Assembly: GCA_028820215.1 (NCBI GenBank)
Contig: JAPPKD010000367.1
Location: forward strand, 1 to 64,000
DNA: 64,000 nucleotides
DNA from: Spirochaetaceae bacterium
GTDB lineage: Bacteria; Spirochaetota; Spirochaetia; SZUA-6; Bin103
Direction: 5' to 3'
Position 1 is the first letter of the stretch, and each line of letters opens with the position of its first letter. The notes under the pieces were generated by a model, which was not told the origin of the DNA, ran no database searches, and saw only the letters and a program-made list of their open reading frames with translations. This document shows positions 51,493 through 60,909 of the stretch, in pieces. The translations under genes and the position numbers were made by a program.

Positions 51493-51622
51493 GACCGACC
51501 TCCTCGAATGATGTTGCCAGTGCACCACTTGTGGCCGGCTCTGTCAACGTCGACGGCGCCGGGGGCTTGTCATCGCGCGGTCCATCTGGCCAGAGTGGCC
51601 CGTCTCCGGGGGTGATGGAGCC
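51493..51622. promoter_or_regulatory. divergent control region, binding protein and sialidase-like gene
   Basis: The 130-base gap carries CCTCCTC at 51499-51505 (minus RBS) and GGAG at 51617-51620 (plus RBS). Promoters of both the binding-protein gene and the sialidase/ATPase unit should be here. No clear operator was seen. Confidence 0.5.
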
Positions 51623-52723
51623 ATGGGAAAGCTGGAGCGGGACGGACGCGTCATCGTCGCGGAAGGAGGGAGCTGTCCTTCCCTCGAACGCCTGAGCAAC
51701 GGCGACCTGCTGGTGGCATACCGGGACGACACCCACGGCAAGTCCTGCATCAGCCTGACCCGCTCGACCGACTCCGGCCGGACGTGGCGCAAGGAGCACA
51801 CCTTCGCCTACGGCGCCTCGGCCGAGCGAACGGACGAACAGTTCTATGGCCATCACGGCATGGCGCAACGTGCCGACGGCACCATCCTGCTTCCCTACAA
51901 CGTGTACGGAGCCAGCTACAGCGGTGTCTATAACCGCACCGTGTGCGTGCGCAAGTCGGTGGACCAGGGGCACACCTGGTCGGAGCCCATCGTCGTGGTA
52001 CCGGGGCCGGGTCCGGCATCGGGGTGGTCGTCGGCGATCTCCTACGGCAAGATCCGCACCCTGCACGACGGGACGGTCATCCTGCCGATCATCGGCCGGC
52101 GCGAAGGCGACCGCTTCGGCCGCCATGGATACCTCACCTCGCGCGACGGCGGCGACACCTGGGACAGCTACGTGACCGCCGCCTGCGACCGCTACTCCGG
52201 GGACGAGGCCGACTTCCTGCAACTGCCCTCCGGCCGCATCCTGTGCGTCAACCGCGATCCTTCCAACACCCACGGGCACGGGGTCGGGCCGCTGTACTGC
52301 AATTGGAGTGACGACAACGGCGCCACCTGGAGCAGCCACGAAATGGTCGGATGGTCCGATCCGCGCTACGGCCACTCTCCTTCGCTGTTTCTCACCAGGA
52401 CCGGCACCGTCATCTGCGGCTACCGGCACGTGGCCGAGATGGACCACCTGCACATCGGCAGCGTCGCCTTCTGTTACGTCAAGGAGGATGGGCTGGACTG
52501 GAGCGGGGAGACCCACATCTGGGGCGGCGCCATGTACCTGTCGTTCCTGATGCAGTTCCATGCGATGGGACAGGGCTATCCCAGCTTCGCCTACGCCGAC
52601 GACGACCGCATCCTGGTCGTGCACCACAACCAGCCGTTGCCCGCGGTGGGCGAGCGCGACATCGAGGGCGTGTTCTACGTGGAGCAGGAGGAGGAGCCCG
52701 CTTGGCGCGGCGACGTGGGCTGA
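51623..52723 (+). CDS. sialidase-like BNR/Asp-box propeller protein, copy 1
   Basis: A 366-residue beta-propeller with four Asp-boxes (STDSGRTW, SVDQGHTW, SRDGGDTW, SDDNGATW), the sialidase (GH33) hallmark. The N-terminal CPSLERLSNGDLLVAYRDD segment matches exo-sialidase-like proteins, but a full arginine triad could not be confirmed by eye. Substrates other than sialic acid are possible. No signal peptide is visible. It starts a plus-strand unit with the OppD and OppF-type ATPase genes, whose first ATG lies 16 bases downstream. Confidence 0.8.
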   Translation: MGKLERDGRVIVAEGGSCPSLERLSNGDLLVAYRDDTHGKSCISLTRSTDSGRTWRKEHTFAYGASAERTDEQFYGHHGMAQRADGTILLPYNVYGASYSGVYNRTVCVRKSVDQGHTWSEPIVVVPGPGPASGWSSAISYGKIRTLHDGTVILPIIGRREGDRFGRHGYLTSRDGGDTWDSYVTAACDRYSGDEADFLQLPSGRILCVNRDPSNTHGHGVGPLYCNWSDDNGATWSSHEMVGWSDPRYGHSPSLFLTRTGTVICGYRHVAEMDHLHIGSVAFCYVKEDGLDWSGETHIWGGAMYLSFLMQFHAMGQGYPSFAYADDDRILVVHHNQPLPAVGERDIEGVFYVEQEEEPAWRGDVG

Positions 52724-52738
52724 GGTAGCATCCCCATC

Positions 52739-53806
52739 ATGCCGGCCGCCGGTTCCGGTAACGCGGCAGACGATGATCTGCTGATTGAGGTCCGCGACCT
52801 GCGCGTGGAGTTCCGGCTGACCGAGGGCCTGTTGCGCGCCGTGGACGGCGTCAGCTTCGAGGTCCGCAGCCACCAGACCCTGGGCGTGATGGGCGAATCG
52901 GGGTGCGGCAAGAGCGTGACCGCGCGCGCCATCATGGGCATCCTGCCGATGCCGCCGGCGCGCGTCACCGGCACGATCAACTACTACGAGGAAGGTCGGC
53001 CCATCGACTTGGTGGGCCTGGATCCCAAGGGCGACCGGTACCGCGACATCCGCGGCAACCGGATCAGCATGATCTTCCAGGAGCCGATGACCGCCCTCAG
53101 CCCCGTGCACGCCGTCGGCAACCAGATCGGCGAGGTGCTGCGCGTGCACCGGGAGATGACCCGCGGCGAAGCGCGGTCTCAGACCATCGACCTGCTGGAC
53201 CGGGTCGGCATCAGCGACCCGGAGCGGCGCATCAAGCAGTACCCGTTCGAGCTGTCAGGCGGTATGAACCAGCGCGCGATGATCGCAATGGCGCTGGCAT
53301 GCCGGCCGAGGCTGCTGATCGCCGACGAGCCCACGACCGGCCTGGACGTGACGATTCAGGCGCAGATCATGGAGCTGATCCAGGGCCTGCAGGCGGAGTT
53401 CGGCATGGCAGTGCTGTTCATCACGCACGACCTGGGGTTGATCGCGGAGATGGCCGACACCGTGCTGACCATGTACATGGGCCAGATCGTGGAGGCCGGC
53501 ACCGCCGACCAGGTCTTCTACGGCCACACCCACCCCTACACGGAGGGGCTGCTCAAGTCGATTCCCATCGTCGCGGCCGAGCATCATCGCCTGGCGCCGA
53601 TTCGCGGCAGCGTCCCCAACCCCTACGCCCGGCTCTCGGGTTGCCGCTTCCGCTACCGCTGCCACCGGTACATCGGGGATGTCTGCGACCAGGATCCCCC
53701 GCACTTCGGTCCCGCTCCCGGCCACCTGTCCAAGTGCTGGCTCCACGAGGGAAGTGGGCTGCACGAGGAAGGCGGGTTGGCCGAGGCGGCCGGAGCGGCC
53801 CGATGA
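52739..53806 (+). CDS. OppD/DppD-type ABC transporter ATPase
   Basis: A 355-residue ATPase: Walker A GESGCGKSV at 52-60, Q-loop FQEP, signature LSGGMNQR from 172, Walker B LLIADEP from 192 and H-loop ITHDLG. The C-terminal oligopeptide/dipeptide (oligo_HPY) region has a Cys-rich pattern (CRFRYRC, VCDQ, KCWLH) that in some members binds an iron-sulfur cluster. It partners the OppF-like protein, whose start overlaps its stop by four bases (ATGA). Confidence 0.95.
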   Translation: MPAAGSGNAADDDLLIEVRDLRVEFRLTEGLLRAVDGVSFEVRSHQTLGVMGESGCGKSVTARAIMGILPMPPARVTGTINYYEEGRPIDLVGLDPKGDRYRDIRGNRISMIFQEPMTALSPVHAVGNQIGEVLRVHREMTRGEARSQTIDLLDRVGISDPERRIKQYPFELSGGMNQRAMIAMALACRPRLLIADEPTTGLDVTIQAQIMELIQGLQAEFGMAVLFITHDLGLIAEMADTVLTMYMGQIVEAGTADQVFYGHTHPYTEGLLKSIPIVAAEHHRLAPIRGSVPNPYARLSGCRFRYRCHRYIGDVCDQDPPHFGPAPGHLSKCWLHEGSGLHEEGGLAEAAGAAR

Positions 53807-54882
53807 GCCGGGACACCGCGCCCGCCGCCGCACCGCTGCTGCGGGTGGAGGACCTGTTCAAGTACTACCCGGTGACCGCCGGCCTGCTGAAGCGCAAGGT
53901 GGCCGAGGTGCGGGCAGTGGACGGGGTCAGCTTCGAGGTGGACAAGGAGGAGACCTTCGCCCTGGCCGGCGAGAGCGGCTGCGGCAAGACCACGGTGGTG
54001 CGCAGCATCGCCCGCCTGGTGGACCCCGACGGCGGCCGCGTGCTGCTCAAGACCGATCTCCTGGAGGAGTACCGCGACGCCGACGGCTGGCTCGACCTAG
54101 CCACGCTGCCGGCCCGCGAGACCAAGCCCGTCCGCCGCGACCTGCAGGTCGTCTTTCAGGATCCCGACTCGTCGCTGAACCCGCGCTTCACGATCAAGAA
54201 CATCGTCGGGGAGCCGCTGATCGTGCACGGCCTGGGCGGGCGCCGCGAGATAGCCGAGCGGGTGGACGAGCTCCTGCGCCTGGTGGGCCTGGACTCCAGC
54301 CACCTGAACCGCTTCCCGCACGAGCTCTCCGGCGGCCAGAAGCAGCGCGTCGGCATCGCCCGCGCGCTGGCCCTGGAGCCGAAGCTGATCCTGGCCGACG
54401 AACCGGTCTCCGCCCTGGACATGTCGATCCAGGGGCAGATCCTCAACCTGATCGAGGACCTGCGCGACAGGCTGGGACTGACCATGCTCTTCATCGCCCA
54501 CGACCTGTCGGTGCTGTCCCACATCAGCGACCGCATGGGCGTGATGTACCTGGGCAACCTGGTCGAGGTCGGCGCCACCACGGACCTGTTCCGCAGGCCC
54601 CGGCACCCCTACTCGGAGGCGCTGCTCACGGCGATTCCGCAGCCTGATCCCAAGCGCAAGGTGGAGCGCGTCATCCTTGAAGGCCAGGTGCCGTCACCCC
54701 TCAACAAGCCGAGCGGATGCGCGTTCCATCCGCGCTGTCCCTACCGGCAGCAGCGCTGCGAGGCGGAGGTGCCCGAGCTGCGCCCGCTTGGAGACCGCAT
54801 GGTCGCCTGCCACCTCGCCGAGGAGCTCGACCTGCGCGGCTCGCTGCAGGGCGACGTGATGGGACGGCTCGGCCTGAGCTGA
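53803..54882 (+). CDS. OppF/DppF-type ABC transporter ATPase
   Basis: A 359-residue ATPase: Walker A GESGCGKT at 56-63, Q-loop VFQDPDSSLNPR, signature LSGGQKQR from 175, Walker B LILADEP from 195 and H-loop IAHDLS. The oligo_HPY C-terminus with CAFHPRCPYRQQRC is present. A loop of about 20 residues between the Walker A strand and Q-loop (VLLKTDLLEEYRDADGWLDL) is longer than in typical OppF. It should energise the OppB/OppC-type permeases at 57292-59423. Confidence 0.95.
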   Translation: MSRDTAPAAAPLLRVEDLFKYYPVTAGLLKRKVAEVRAVDGVSFEVDKEETFALAGESGCGKTTVVRSIARLVDPDGGRVLLKTDLLEEYRDADGWLDLATLPARETKPVRRDLQVVFQDPDSSLNPRFTIKNIVGEPLIVHGLGGRREIAERVDELLRLVGLDSSHLNRFPHELSGGQKQRVGIARALALEPKLILADEPVSALDMSIQGQILNLIEDLRDRLGLTMLFIAHDLSVLSHISDRMGVMYLGNLVEVGATTDLFRRPRHPYSEALLTAIPQPDPKRKVERVILEGQVPSPLNKPSGCAFHPRCPYRQQRCEAEVPELRPLGDRMVACHLAEELDLRGSLQGDVMGRLGLS

Positions 54883-54901
54883 CCGCCCGGGAACGCGTCT
54901 C

Positions 54902-56089
54902 CTACCAGCCCTTCCAGCTCCCGTCGGCGTGGCGGTACTGGCGGAACGCGGTCGGCCGGTAGGGAAGCTCCGCGATGTCGGCTTCCTTGACCGTGACCCC
55001 CAGCCCCGGCTCGTCGGGGATGTTCATGTACCCGTCCGCGACGCGGAACGGATGCTCGGCGAAGCGGTCGAACTGCTCGAAGAAGCTGGCCGTGGTCTCC
55101 TGGATCAGGAAGTTGGGCATCGCCGCGTCGGCGTGCATGACCGCCGCGTGGCCGACCGGGCCGCAGACGTTGTGCGGCGCCATCAGCATCTGCTCTGCGT
55201 CCGCCAGCCTCGCGATCTCGATCATGCGGTGAATGCCGAAGCACTCGGTGATGTCGGGCTGCAGGATGGCGCACGCGCGGCGGTCGATCAGCTCCCGGAA
55301 CTGCGCAACGGTGAACAGCTTCTCGCCGGTGGCGATCGGCACCGGACTGCGCGCGCTCACCTCGGCCAGCGCCGCGACCGAGCCCACCTTGACCGGCTCC
55401 TCGATGAACAGCGGGCGCACCGGCGCGACCGCGTGGGCGAAGGCGATGGCCAGCTCCGGCACCGGGCTGCCGTGGGTGTCGAGCAGGATCTCCAGCTCGG
55501 GGCCGGCCGCCTCGCGCATCGCCTGCGCGCAGGCCACCGAGTGCTCGACCGCGGCCCGATCCAGCGGCGTGGCGCGGGTCTCCAGGGGATTGCCCTTGAT
55601 CCCGGCGTAGCCCTTCCGCTGGGCGGCGACGGCGGTGGCGGCGGCTTCGTCCGGACCGGCGAAGCTGCCCCCGTTCGAGTACACCCGCACCCGCTCGCGG
55701 CGCCGCCCGCCGAGCACGGTGCTCACCGGCACGCCCCACGCCTTGCCGGCCAGGTCGTACAGCGCAATGTTCACCGCCGCCGCGGCGGTGCCGTACACCG
55801 CTCCCCCCTTCCAGGGCACCCGGTCGGTCAGGTCCTCGGTGAGGGCGATCACCTGCAGCGGGTCGGCGCCGATCAGCAGCTCGCGCCAGGCGTGGAGCTG
55901 CGCTTCCACCGGCTCGATCAGCCACTCCGCCGTCCCGTCGCCCCAGCCGCTCATGCCGGCATCGGTCTCCAGCTTCAGCAGCAGCCATCCCTTCTCGGTG
56001 CTGGCGATCGGCTCCCCGGTCACCGGGTCGCGGACCTGCTGCCCGGTGGCGACGCTGAACTTGTACGTGCGTACCGCGGTGATCTTCAT
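54902..56089 (-). CDS. mandelate racemase/galactonate dehydratase-like enolase-superfamily enzyme
   Basis: A 395-residue enolase-superfamily protein. Conserved positions fit the galactonate-dehydratase subgroup: Lys165 in YAGIKGNP, Asp204 and His206 in LLDTHG, Glu230 in FIEEP, Glu256 in ATGEKLF, and His306 in APHNVCGP, with QPDITECFGI before it. It should dehydrate a sugar acid. ATG 56089 starts the canonical MKITAVRTYKF strand. It is divergent from a Gfo/Idh dehydrogenase (101-base gap), which may supply an oxidised sugar, and follows the transporter ATPases convergently. Confidence 0.88.
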   Translation of the reverse strand: MKITAVRTYKFSVATGQQVRDPVTGEPIASTEKGWLLLKLETDAGMSGWGDGTAEWLIEPVEAQLHAWRELLIGADPLQVIALTEDLTDRVPWKGGAVYGTAAAAVNIALYDLAGKAWGVPVSTVLGGRRRERVRVYSNGGSFAGPDEAAATAVAAQRKGYAGIKGNPLETRATPLDRAAVEHSVACAQAMREAAGPELEILLDTHGSPVPELAIAFAHAVAPVRPLFIEEPVKVGSVAALAEVSARSPVPIATGEKLFTVAQFRELIDRRACAILQPDITECFGIHRMIEIARLADAEQMLMAPHNVCGPVGHAAVMHADAAMPNFLIQETTASFFEQFDRFAEHPFRVADGYMNIPDEPGLGVTVKEADIAELPYRPTAFRQYRHADGSWKGW

Positions 56090-56178
56090 CGTCCTCCCCT
56101 GCGTGACGGGTACGGTAGCCGAAGCGAGGCCTCGTCGGCGCGCCCCCGTTCCGCGGTATCATCGCCGCCGCGAAATCC

Positions 56179-56184
56179 AGGAGG
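56179..56184 (+). promoter_or_regulatory. RBS AGGAGG of the Gfo/Idh gene
   Basis: AGGAGG precedes the ATG at 56191 with six-base spacing and settles that start. The 101-base divergent gap to the enolase-type gene also holds both promoters, but none is clear. Confidence 0.7.
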
Positions 56185-56190
56185 TAACTC

Positions 56191-57273
56191 ATGGGATCTG
56201 AATCGCTTACCGTTGCCGTGATCGGCTGCGGCCGCCTGGGGCAGCACTACGCGGCCGTCTACGCCGCCCGCCCCGACACCACGCTGATCGCCATCGCCGA
56301 AGCCAACCCGGAGCGGCGCCGGGTGGTGGGGGAGCGCTTCGGCGTGACCCGCCTGTTCGCCGATGCGCGCTCGCTGTTCGCCGAGGTGGTGCCGGATGTC
56401 GCGGCCCTGGTGCTGCCGGTGCGCTACATCAAGGACGCGGTGCTTGCGGCCGTCGCCGCCGGCGTGCGCGGGGTCACCACCGACAAGCCGATCGCCGCCA
56501 CCCTGGCCGACGCCGACGCCATGGTGGAGGCCTGCCGTGACGCCGGCGTCGTGTTCGGCGGCGGCAACCTGCAGCGTGCCCGCGCCGACGTGCAGGAAGC
56601 AGCGGCCTGGCTCCACGCCGGCGAGTTCGGTCCGGTCACCGGAGCGGTCGTTCACCGCTGGGGCGGCGAGATCTCCGGCGGCGGCTGCCAGCACATTTCG
56701 GTGCTGCGGCTGCTCACGGGCGCGGAGGTCGCCGAGGTGGTGGCGTGGGGCACGCCCGAGCACAAGCTGACCGACGGCGAGGACGAGGAAGGACTGATCA
56801 TCAACGGCCGCTTCACGATGAGCGACGGCCTGGCGGTGCCGGTATTCGGCACGGAGACGCCGCAGAAAGGGGTGGACGTGTGGACGGAGCGGGCGCTGAT
56901 CCGCTGGGACTGGGAGGCCACCACCGTCTATGCCGGTCGCGACGCGGCCGGCCGCCGCCTCCCGCTGGACCGTCCCTTCACGCCGGCCGCCTATCCGCGG
57001 TTCGGCTACCTCGGCACCTCCATCGGTTCCTTCCTGGACGCGGTCCGCACCGGCAGCGAGCTGTGGATCTCCGGGCACGACCTGCGCCAGGCACTGGAGG
57101 TTGCGATCGCCGCCAAGCAGTCCGCCGCATGCGGTTCCGTACCGGTCGCGCTGCCGCTGGCCGATCGCACCCTGACCCTGCGCCCGCGCCCCTACCGGTG
57201 GCTCGGCGGCGACGCGAGCGGACGCGAGCAGAGCGCGGCGGAAGCCGCCACGCCGTGGACCGGCTACGACTGA
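56191..57273 (+). CDS. Gfo/Idh/MocA family oxidoreductase with TDKP motif
   Basis: A 360-residue dehydrogenase with the Rossmann start VAVIGCGRLGQHY and a C-terminal alpha/beta domain containing HRWGGEISGGGCQHISVLRL. The usual catalytic EKP is TDKP here (VTTDKPIA), keeping the Lys but replacing the Glu. The substrate is unknown; neighbours suggest a sugar or aldonate-related compound. It is divergent from the galactonate-dehydratase-like gene and convergent with the permease gene at 57292. Confidence 0.88.
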   Translation: MGSESLTVAVIGCGRLGQHYAAVYAARPDTTLIAIAEANPERRRVVGERFGVTRLFADARSLFAEVVPDVAALVLPVRYIKDAVLAAVAAGVRGVTTDKPIAATLADADAMVEACRDAGVVFGGGNLQRARADVQEAAAWLHAGEFGPVTGAVVHRWGGEISGGGCQHISVLRLLTGAEVAEVVAWGTPEHKLTDGEDEEGLIINGRFTMSDGLAVPVFGTETPQKGVDVWTERALIRWDWEATTVYAGRDAAGRRLPLDRPFTPAAYPRFGYLGTSIGSFLDAVRTGSELWISGHDLRQALEVAIAAKQSAACGSVPVALPLADRTLTLRPRPYRWLGGDASGREQSAAEAATPWTGYD

Positions 57274-57291
57274 TCGGTCCGAGCCCGGCGC

Positions 57292-58431
57292 TCAGTTGCT
57301 GCTGAAGGGGTCGGCGGCGTCGCGCAGGCCGTCGCCGACGAAGTTGAACGCCAGGATCGCCGCCACCACGAATAGCGCCGGGATCAGGTACCAGGTGTTG
57401 TTGACCACGTTGTTGACGTTCTGCGCCTCGATCAGCAAGACGCCCCAACTCGTCATGGGCGGCTGGATGCCCAGCCCCAGGAAGCTCAGGCTGGTCTCGG
57501 CCAGGATCATGCCGGGGATGGCAAGGGTCAGGCTCACCAACAGGTAGCTGGCGATGTTCGGCACCAGGTGCAGCGCCATGATGCGTCCGTTGCTGGCGCC
57601 GATGTTGCGCGCCGCCAGGATGTACTGGGTCTCGCGGTGCGAGAGGATCATGCCGCGCACCACCCGCGCCAGGCCGGTCCAGCCGATGAACGACAGAATG
57701 ACCACGAGGGCAAAGTACCTCTGCAGCGGGGTCAACTCCTTGGGCAGCGCGGAGGCCAGCAGCATCCACAGGGGCAGCGAGGGCACCGAGATAATCACCT
57801 CGATCACCCGCTGCACCACCAGGTCCACAGCCCCGGCGAAGTAGCCGGACAGCGCGCCGATCAGGATGCCCAGGACCAGGCTGATCATCACTCCAACCCA
57901 GCCGATGGTCAGCGACACGCGGCCGCCGTAGAGGATGCGAGAGAACATGTCGCGGCCCCACTTGTCGGTGCCGAGCAGGAAGATGCGCCCCTCCTTGACC
58001 CCGAAGAAGCGCAGGTTGCTGCGGACCGGGAGGAACCCCAGCACCGGATAGTCGCTGGCACCGCGCACGAACAGGTGGATGGGAAACCGCTCGTCGGGGT
58101 TGGGCGTCCAGTGCGTCTTGAAGGTGGTCATGTCCAGGGTGCGGGTGGCGCCGTAGACGAACGGTTGCAGGTGGAATCGCCCGTCGAGGTCGAAGAAGCG
58201 GATGCGCATGGGCGGGTGGTTCTCGAACCCCTTGGCGCTGTCGTCCAGGGTGTAAGGCGCGAAGAACTCGCAGAACATCGCAAGTGCGTACAGCACGATC
58301 AGCGTCCACAGGCCGATCATGGCCAGCCGGTTGCGGCGGTACTTGAGGCGCATGATGGAGCCGATGCTGCGGCCCTTGATCGGCACGTCGCCGCCGTGTC
58401 CGGTGGCCGTTGCCGGCTCGGCCATGCTCAT
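57292..58431 (-). CDS. OppC/DppC-type ABC transporter permease
   Basis: A 379-residue permease with the OppC_N cytoplasmic N-terminus, first helix LAMIGLWTLIVLYALAMF, then an extracytoplasmic insertion of about 90 residues (roughly 58-150) before LLGTDKWGRDMFSRILYGGR, and five further helices ending NFVGDGLRDAADPFSSN. The insertion makes it about 80 residues longer than E. coli OppC. The EAA-type loop is ILAARNIGASNGRIMALHLVP. ATG 58431 shares one base with the stop of the OppB-type gene (TGATG). Confidence 0.94.
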   Translation of the reverse strand: MSMAEPATATGHGGDVPIKGRSIGSIMRLKYRRNRLAMIGLWTLIVLYALAMFCEFFAPYTLDDSAKGFENHPPMRIRFFDLDGRFHLQPFVYGATRTLDMTTFKTHWTPNPDERFPIHLFVRGASDYPVLGFLPVRSNLRFFGVKEGRIFLLGTDKWGRDMFSRILYGGRVSLTIGWVGVMISLVLGILIGALSGYFAGAVDLVVQRVIEVIISVPSLPLWMLLASALPKELTPLQRYFALVVILSFIGWTGLARVVRGMILSHRETQYILAARNIGASNGRIMALHLVPNIASYLLVSLTLAIPGMILAETSLSFLGLGIQPPMTSWGVLLIEAQNVNNVVNNTWYLIPALFVVAAILAFNFVGDGLRDAADPFSSN

Positions 58432-59423
58432 CACTCGTACCTGATGCGCGGGTCCACCCACGCCAACGCGAGGTCTGCCACCAAGTTGCCCACCACCAGC
58501 AGGGTGGAGAGCAGCATCACCATGGCGCCCGCGAGGAACGCGTCGTGGTGCATCACGGCGTCGAACAGCAGCGGTCCGGCGGTCGGCAGGTTGAGCACGA
58601 TCGAAACGATCAGCTCGCCACCGACCACTCCTGGGAACGCCAGCCCGATGCCCGTGATGAACGGATTGAGGGCGATCCGCAACGGGTACTTGAACACCAC
58701 GATGCGCTCCCGAAGCCCCTTGGCACGTGCTGTATCCACGTACGGGCGGAGCAACTGGTCCAGCAGGTTGCCCCGCAGTATGCGCATGGCGCCAGCCATA
58801 CCGGCGGTGCCGAGCACCAGCACCGGCACCCACAGGCGCGACAGGAGGTCCAGCGCCTTGCGAAGACTCCATGGAGCATCGACGTACTCAGGCGAGAACA
58901 GCCCGCCCGGTATCTGTCCGAACACGAAGAAGCCGATCACGATCAGCACCAGGGCGAGCAGGAAATTGGGGATGCTCAGGCCGATGAAGCTGATCGCCGT
59001 GAAGAAGTTGTCGCCCAACGTGTACTGGCGGACCGCCGAGTAGATCCCGATCGGTAAGGCGACCACATAGGAGAACACGATGCTGCAGAGCGAGATGATC
59101 ACCGTGAGCAGCATGCGCTCGTTGATGAGCTCCCCTACCGGCCGGTGGCCGTAGGCATAGGAACGGCCGAAGTCCCCCTGCACGAAGCGGCTGGCCCACT
59201 TCCACCAGCGCACGTAGATCGGCTTGCCGATGCCGTACTGCCGTTCCAGCAGCCGGATCTGGCCCTCGCTCAATTCCGCCTCGCCGGTGTCGGCAATCTG
59301 CTGCGCGATCAGGATGTCGACGAAGGTGCCCGGGACCAGCTCGATCGCCCCGAACACCAGCATCGAGATCATGATCAGGGTGGGGACGACGGTGGCGATT
59401 CTCCGAATGATGAAGGTGACCAT
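58431..59423 (-). CDS. OppB/DppB-type ABC transporter permease
   Basis: A 330-residue permease with first helix FIIRRIATVVPTLIMISMLVFG, a periplasmic segment with QYGIGKPIYVRWWKW, and five or more further helices. The EAA loop is YVDTARAKGLRERIVVFKYPLR. It ends in the conserved LADLALAWVDPRIRYE. It is first in the permease pair, divergent from the sialidase-like gene at 59580 with a 156-base gap. Together with OppC it forms the channel for the ATPases at 52739-54882. Confidence 0.94.
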   Translation of the reverse strand: MVTFIIRRIATVVPTLIMISMLVFGAIELVPGTFVDILIAQQIADTGEAELSEGQIRLLERQYGIGKPIYVRWWKWASRFVQGDFGRSYAYGHRPVGELINERMLLTVIISLCSIVFSYVVALPIGIYSAVRQYTLGDNFFTAISFIGLSIPNFLLALVLIVIGFFVFGQIPGGLFSPEYVDAPWSLRKALDLLSRLWVPVLVLGTAGMAGAMRILRGNLLDQLLRPYVDTARAKGLRERIVVFKYPLRIALNPFITGIGLAFPGVVGGELIVSIVLNLPTAGPLLFDAVMHHDAFLAGAMVMLLSTLLVVGNLVADLALAWVDPRIRYE

Positions 59424-59579
59424 CAGGGGTGTGTCCGCCTGCCGGTGCCGGCGCGCGTCAGTGTCGCCCAGCGGGGCGCGCTGTTCAACCTTCCTCGCGG
59501 AGCCGAGTCGCTCCGGTGTTAGAATCGGGAGCGGCCGGCCTGCGCCGCCGCGGGCAATCCGGCCGGCGAGGAGGTTCGC

Positions 59580-60839
59580 ATGAGCGACTCGGGATCCCAG
59601 GAACATCAGCCCGGGCGGCCGGAGTTCCGCAAGCCGGTGCCGGAGGGCGTGATCGAGGCGAGCGGCGTCACGGTCGGCGAAGCGAGCGCGCTGGTGCCGC
59701 TCAGCGACGGCGCGCTCGGTGTGCTGGCCGGCGGCCGGCTGCTGCGCTCCCGCGACGGCGGCGCCACCTGGGGGGAACCGCAGGCGCTGGAGCTGCCGGA
59801 GGTGGGCCGGTGGTACGGGTTCGGGTGCATCCGGCTGCAGTCCGGGCCGCTCGCGCTGCTGTACCACGATGACCGGCAGCGCTTCCGGCTGATGCTGTCG
59901 GAGGACGACGGCCGCACGTGGCGGCAGCACTCCTTCGTCGACGCGCTGGGCACGCCGTACTACGACGCCCTCATCGAGACCGGCGACGGCATGCTGGTGC
60001 TGCCGAGCCGCGAGTGCTACGGCAACGACGACCACCCTGGCATGGAGTACCGCAAGATCAGCACCTGGGGCACGTGGAAGGGGCTCCGGCTGCAGGTCTC
60101 CGGCCACTACCACTACCCGGAGATCGACATCGCCGCGGTGAGCCGGTCAGAGGACGGGGGACGCACGTGGCAGCGCGCCCAGCCGCTGATGGGGTGGTTC
60201 GACGAGCACGGGATCGCCAACGGCTACGGCGGAGTGACCGCCTGCGACGAGCCGAGCGTGGCCGAGACGGCCGACGGCCGCCTGCTGTTCTTCGCGCGGT
60301 CCACCGTGGGCCGCATCGTCGCCAGCTACTCGAGCGACGGCGGAGAGCGCTGGACGGCGGTGCGGCCGACGGAGCTGGCCGCCTCCTACTCGCCGCCGCG
60401 CCTGCGCCGAATCCCGGCCACCGGCGACCTGATCTGCGTCTGGAACCAGGTATCGCGCGAGGAGATCCGCCGTGGCTACCGTCGCGGCCGGCTGTCGTGT
60501 GCGATCTCGCGCGACTCGGGCGAGTCCTGGGAGCACTTCAGGACCATCGAGGTGTCAGCCGGCCTGGCGGACGTGGACCAGATCGCCCCGGAGTCCCCGA
60601 TCATCCCCGTGATCGGGTTGCCGGAGGTCGGCGCGCTGCCCGACGACTTCGCCACCTTCGACTATCCCAACGTGTGCTTCGCCGGCGACCGCGTGTTCCT
60701 GATCTACCACCGCTCGTGGGTCGACTCGGCCCCGAAGGCACGGCAGGCGAACACTCTGGGCGAACGCGGCAGGGACGAGGCCGGCAAGCCGCGGAAGTCG
60801 GTGATCCGCAGCTATCCGCTGGACTGGTTCTACGGCTGA
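59580..60839 (+). CDS. sialidase-like BNR/Asp-box propeller protein, copy 2
   Basis: A 419-residue propeller with five Asp-boxes (SRDGGATW, SEDDGRTW, SEDGGRTW, SSDGGERW, SRDSGESW). The family is exo-sialidase-like; catalytic residues were not all located. ATG 59580 has GAGGAGG five bases upstream, a very strong RBS. No signal peptide is visible. It is paralogous in design, not in close sequence, to the genes at 51623 and 61325. It is divergent from the OppB/OppC pair, suggesting joint induction by the same glycan. Confidence 0.82.
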   Translation: MSDSGSQEHQPGRPEFRKPVPEGVIEASGVTVGEASALVPLSDGALGVLAGGRLLRSRDGGATWGEPQALELPEVGRWYGFGCIRLQSGPLALLYHDDRQRFRLMLSEDDGRTWRQHSFVDALGTPYYDALIETGDGMLVLPSRECYGNDDHPGMEYRKISTWGTWKGLRLQVSGHYHYPEIDIAAVSRSEDGGRTWQRAQPLMGWFDEHGIANGYGGVTACDEPSVAETADGRLLFFARSTVGRIVASYSSDGGERWTAVRPTELAASYSPPRLRRIPATGDLICVWNQVSREEIRRGYRRGRLSCAISRDSGESWEHFRTIEVSAGLADVDQIAPESPIIPVIGLPEVGALPDDFATFDYPNVCFAGDRVFLIYHRSWVDSAPKARQANTLGERGRDEAGKPRKSVIRSYPLDWFYG

Positions 60840-60909
60840 CGATCGCCGGCCGAGGGGCCAGGCGCCAGGACCACGCACCAGACCCCCGCCGCGGCGGGCA
60901 GCGGCACGG

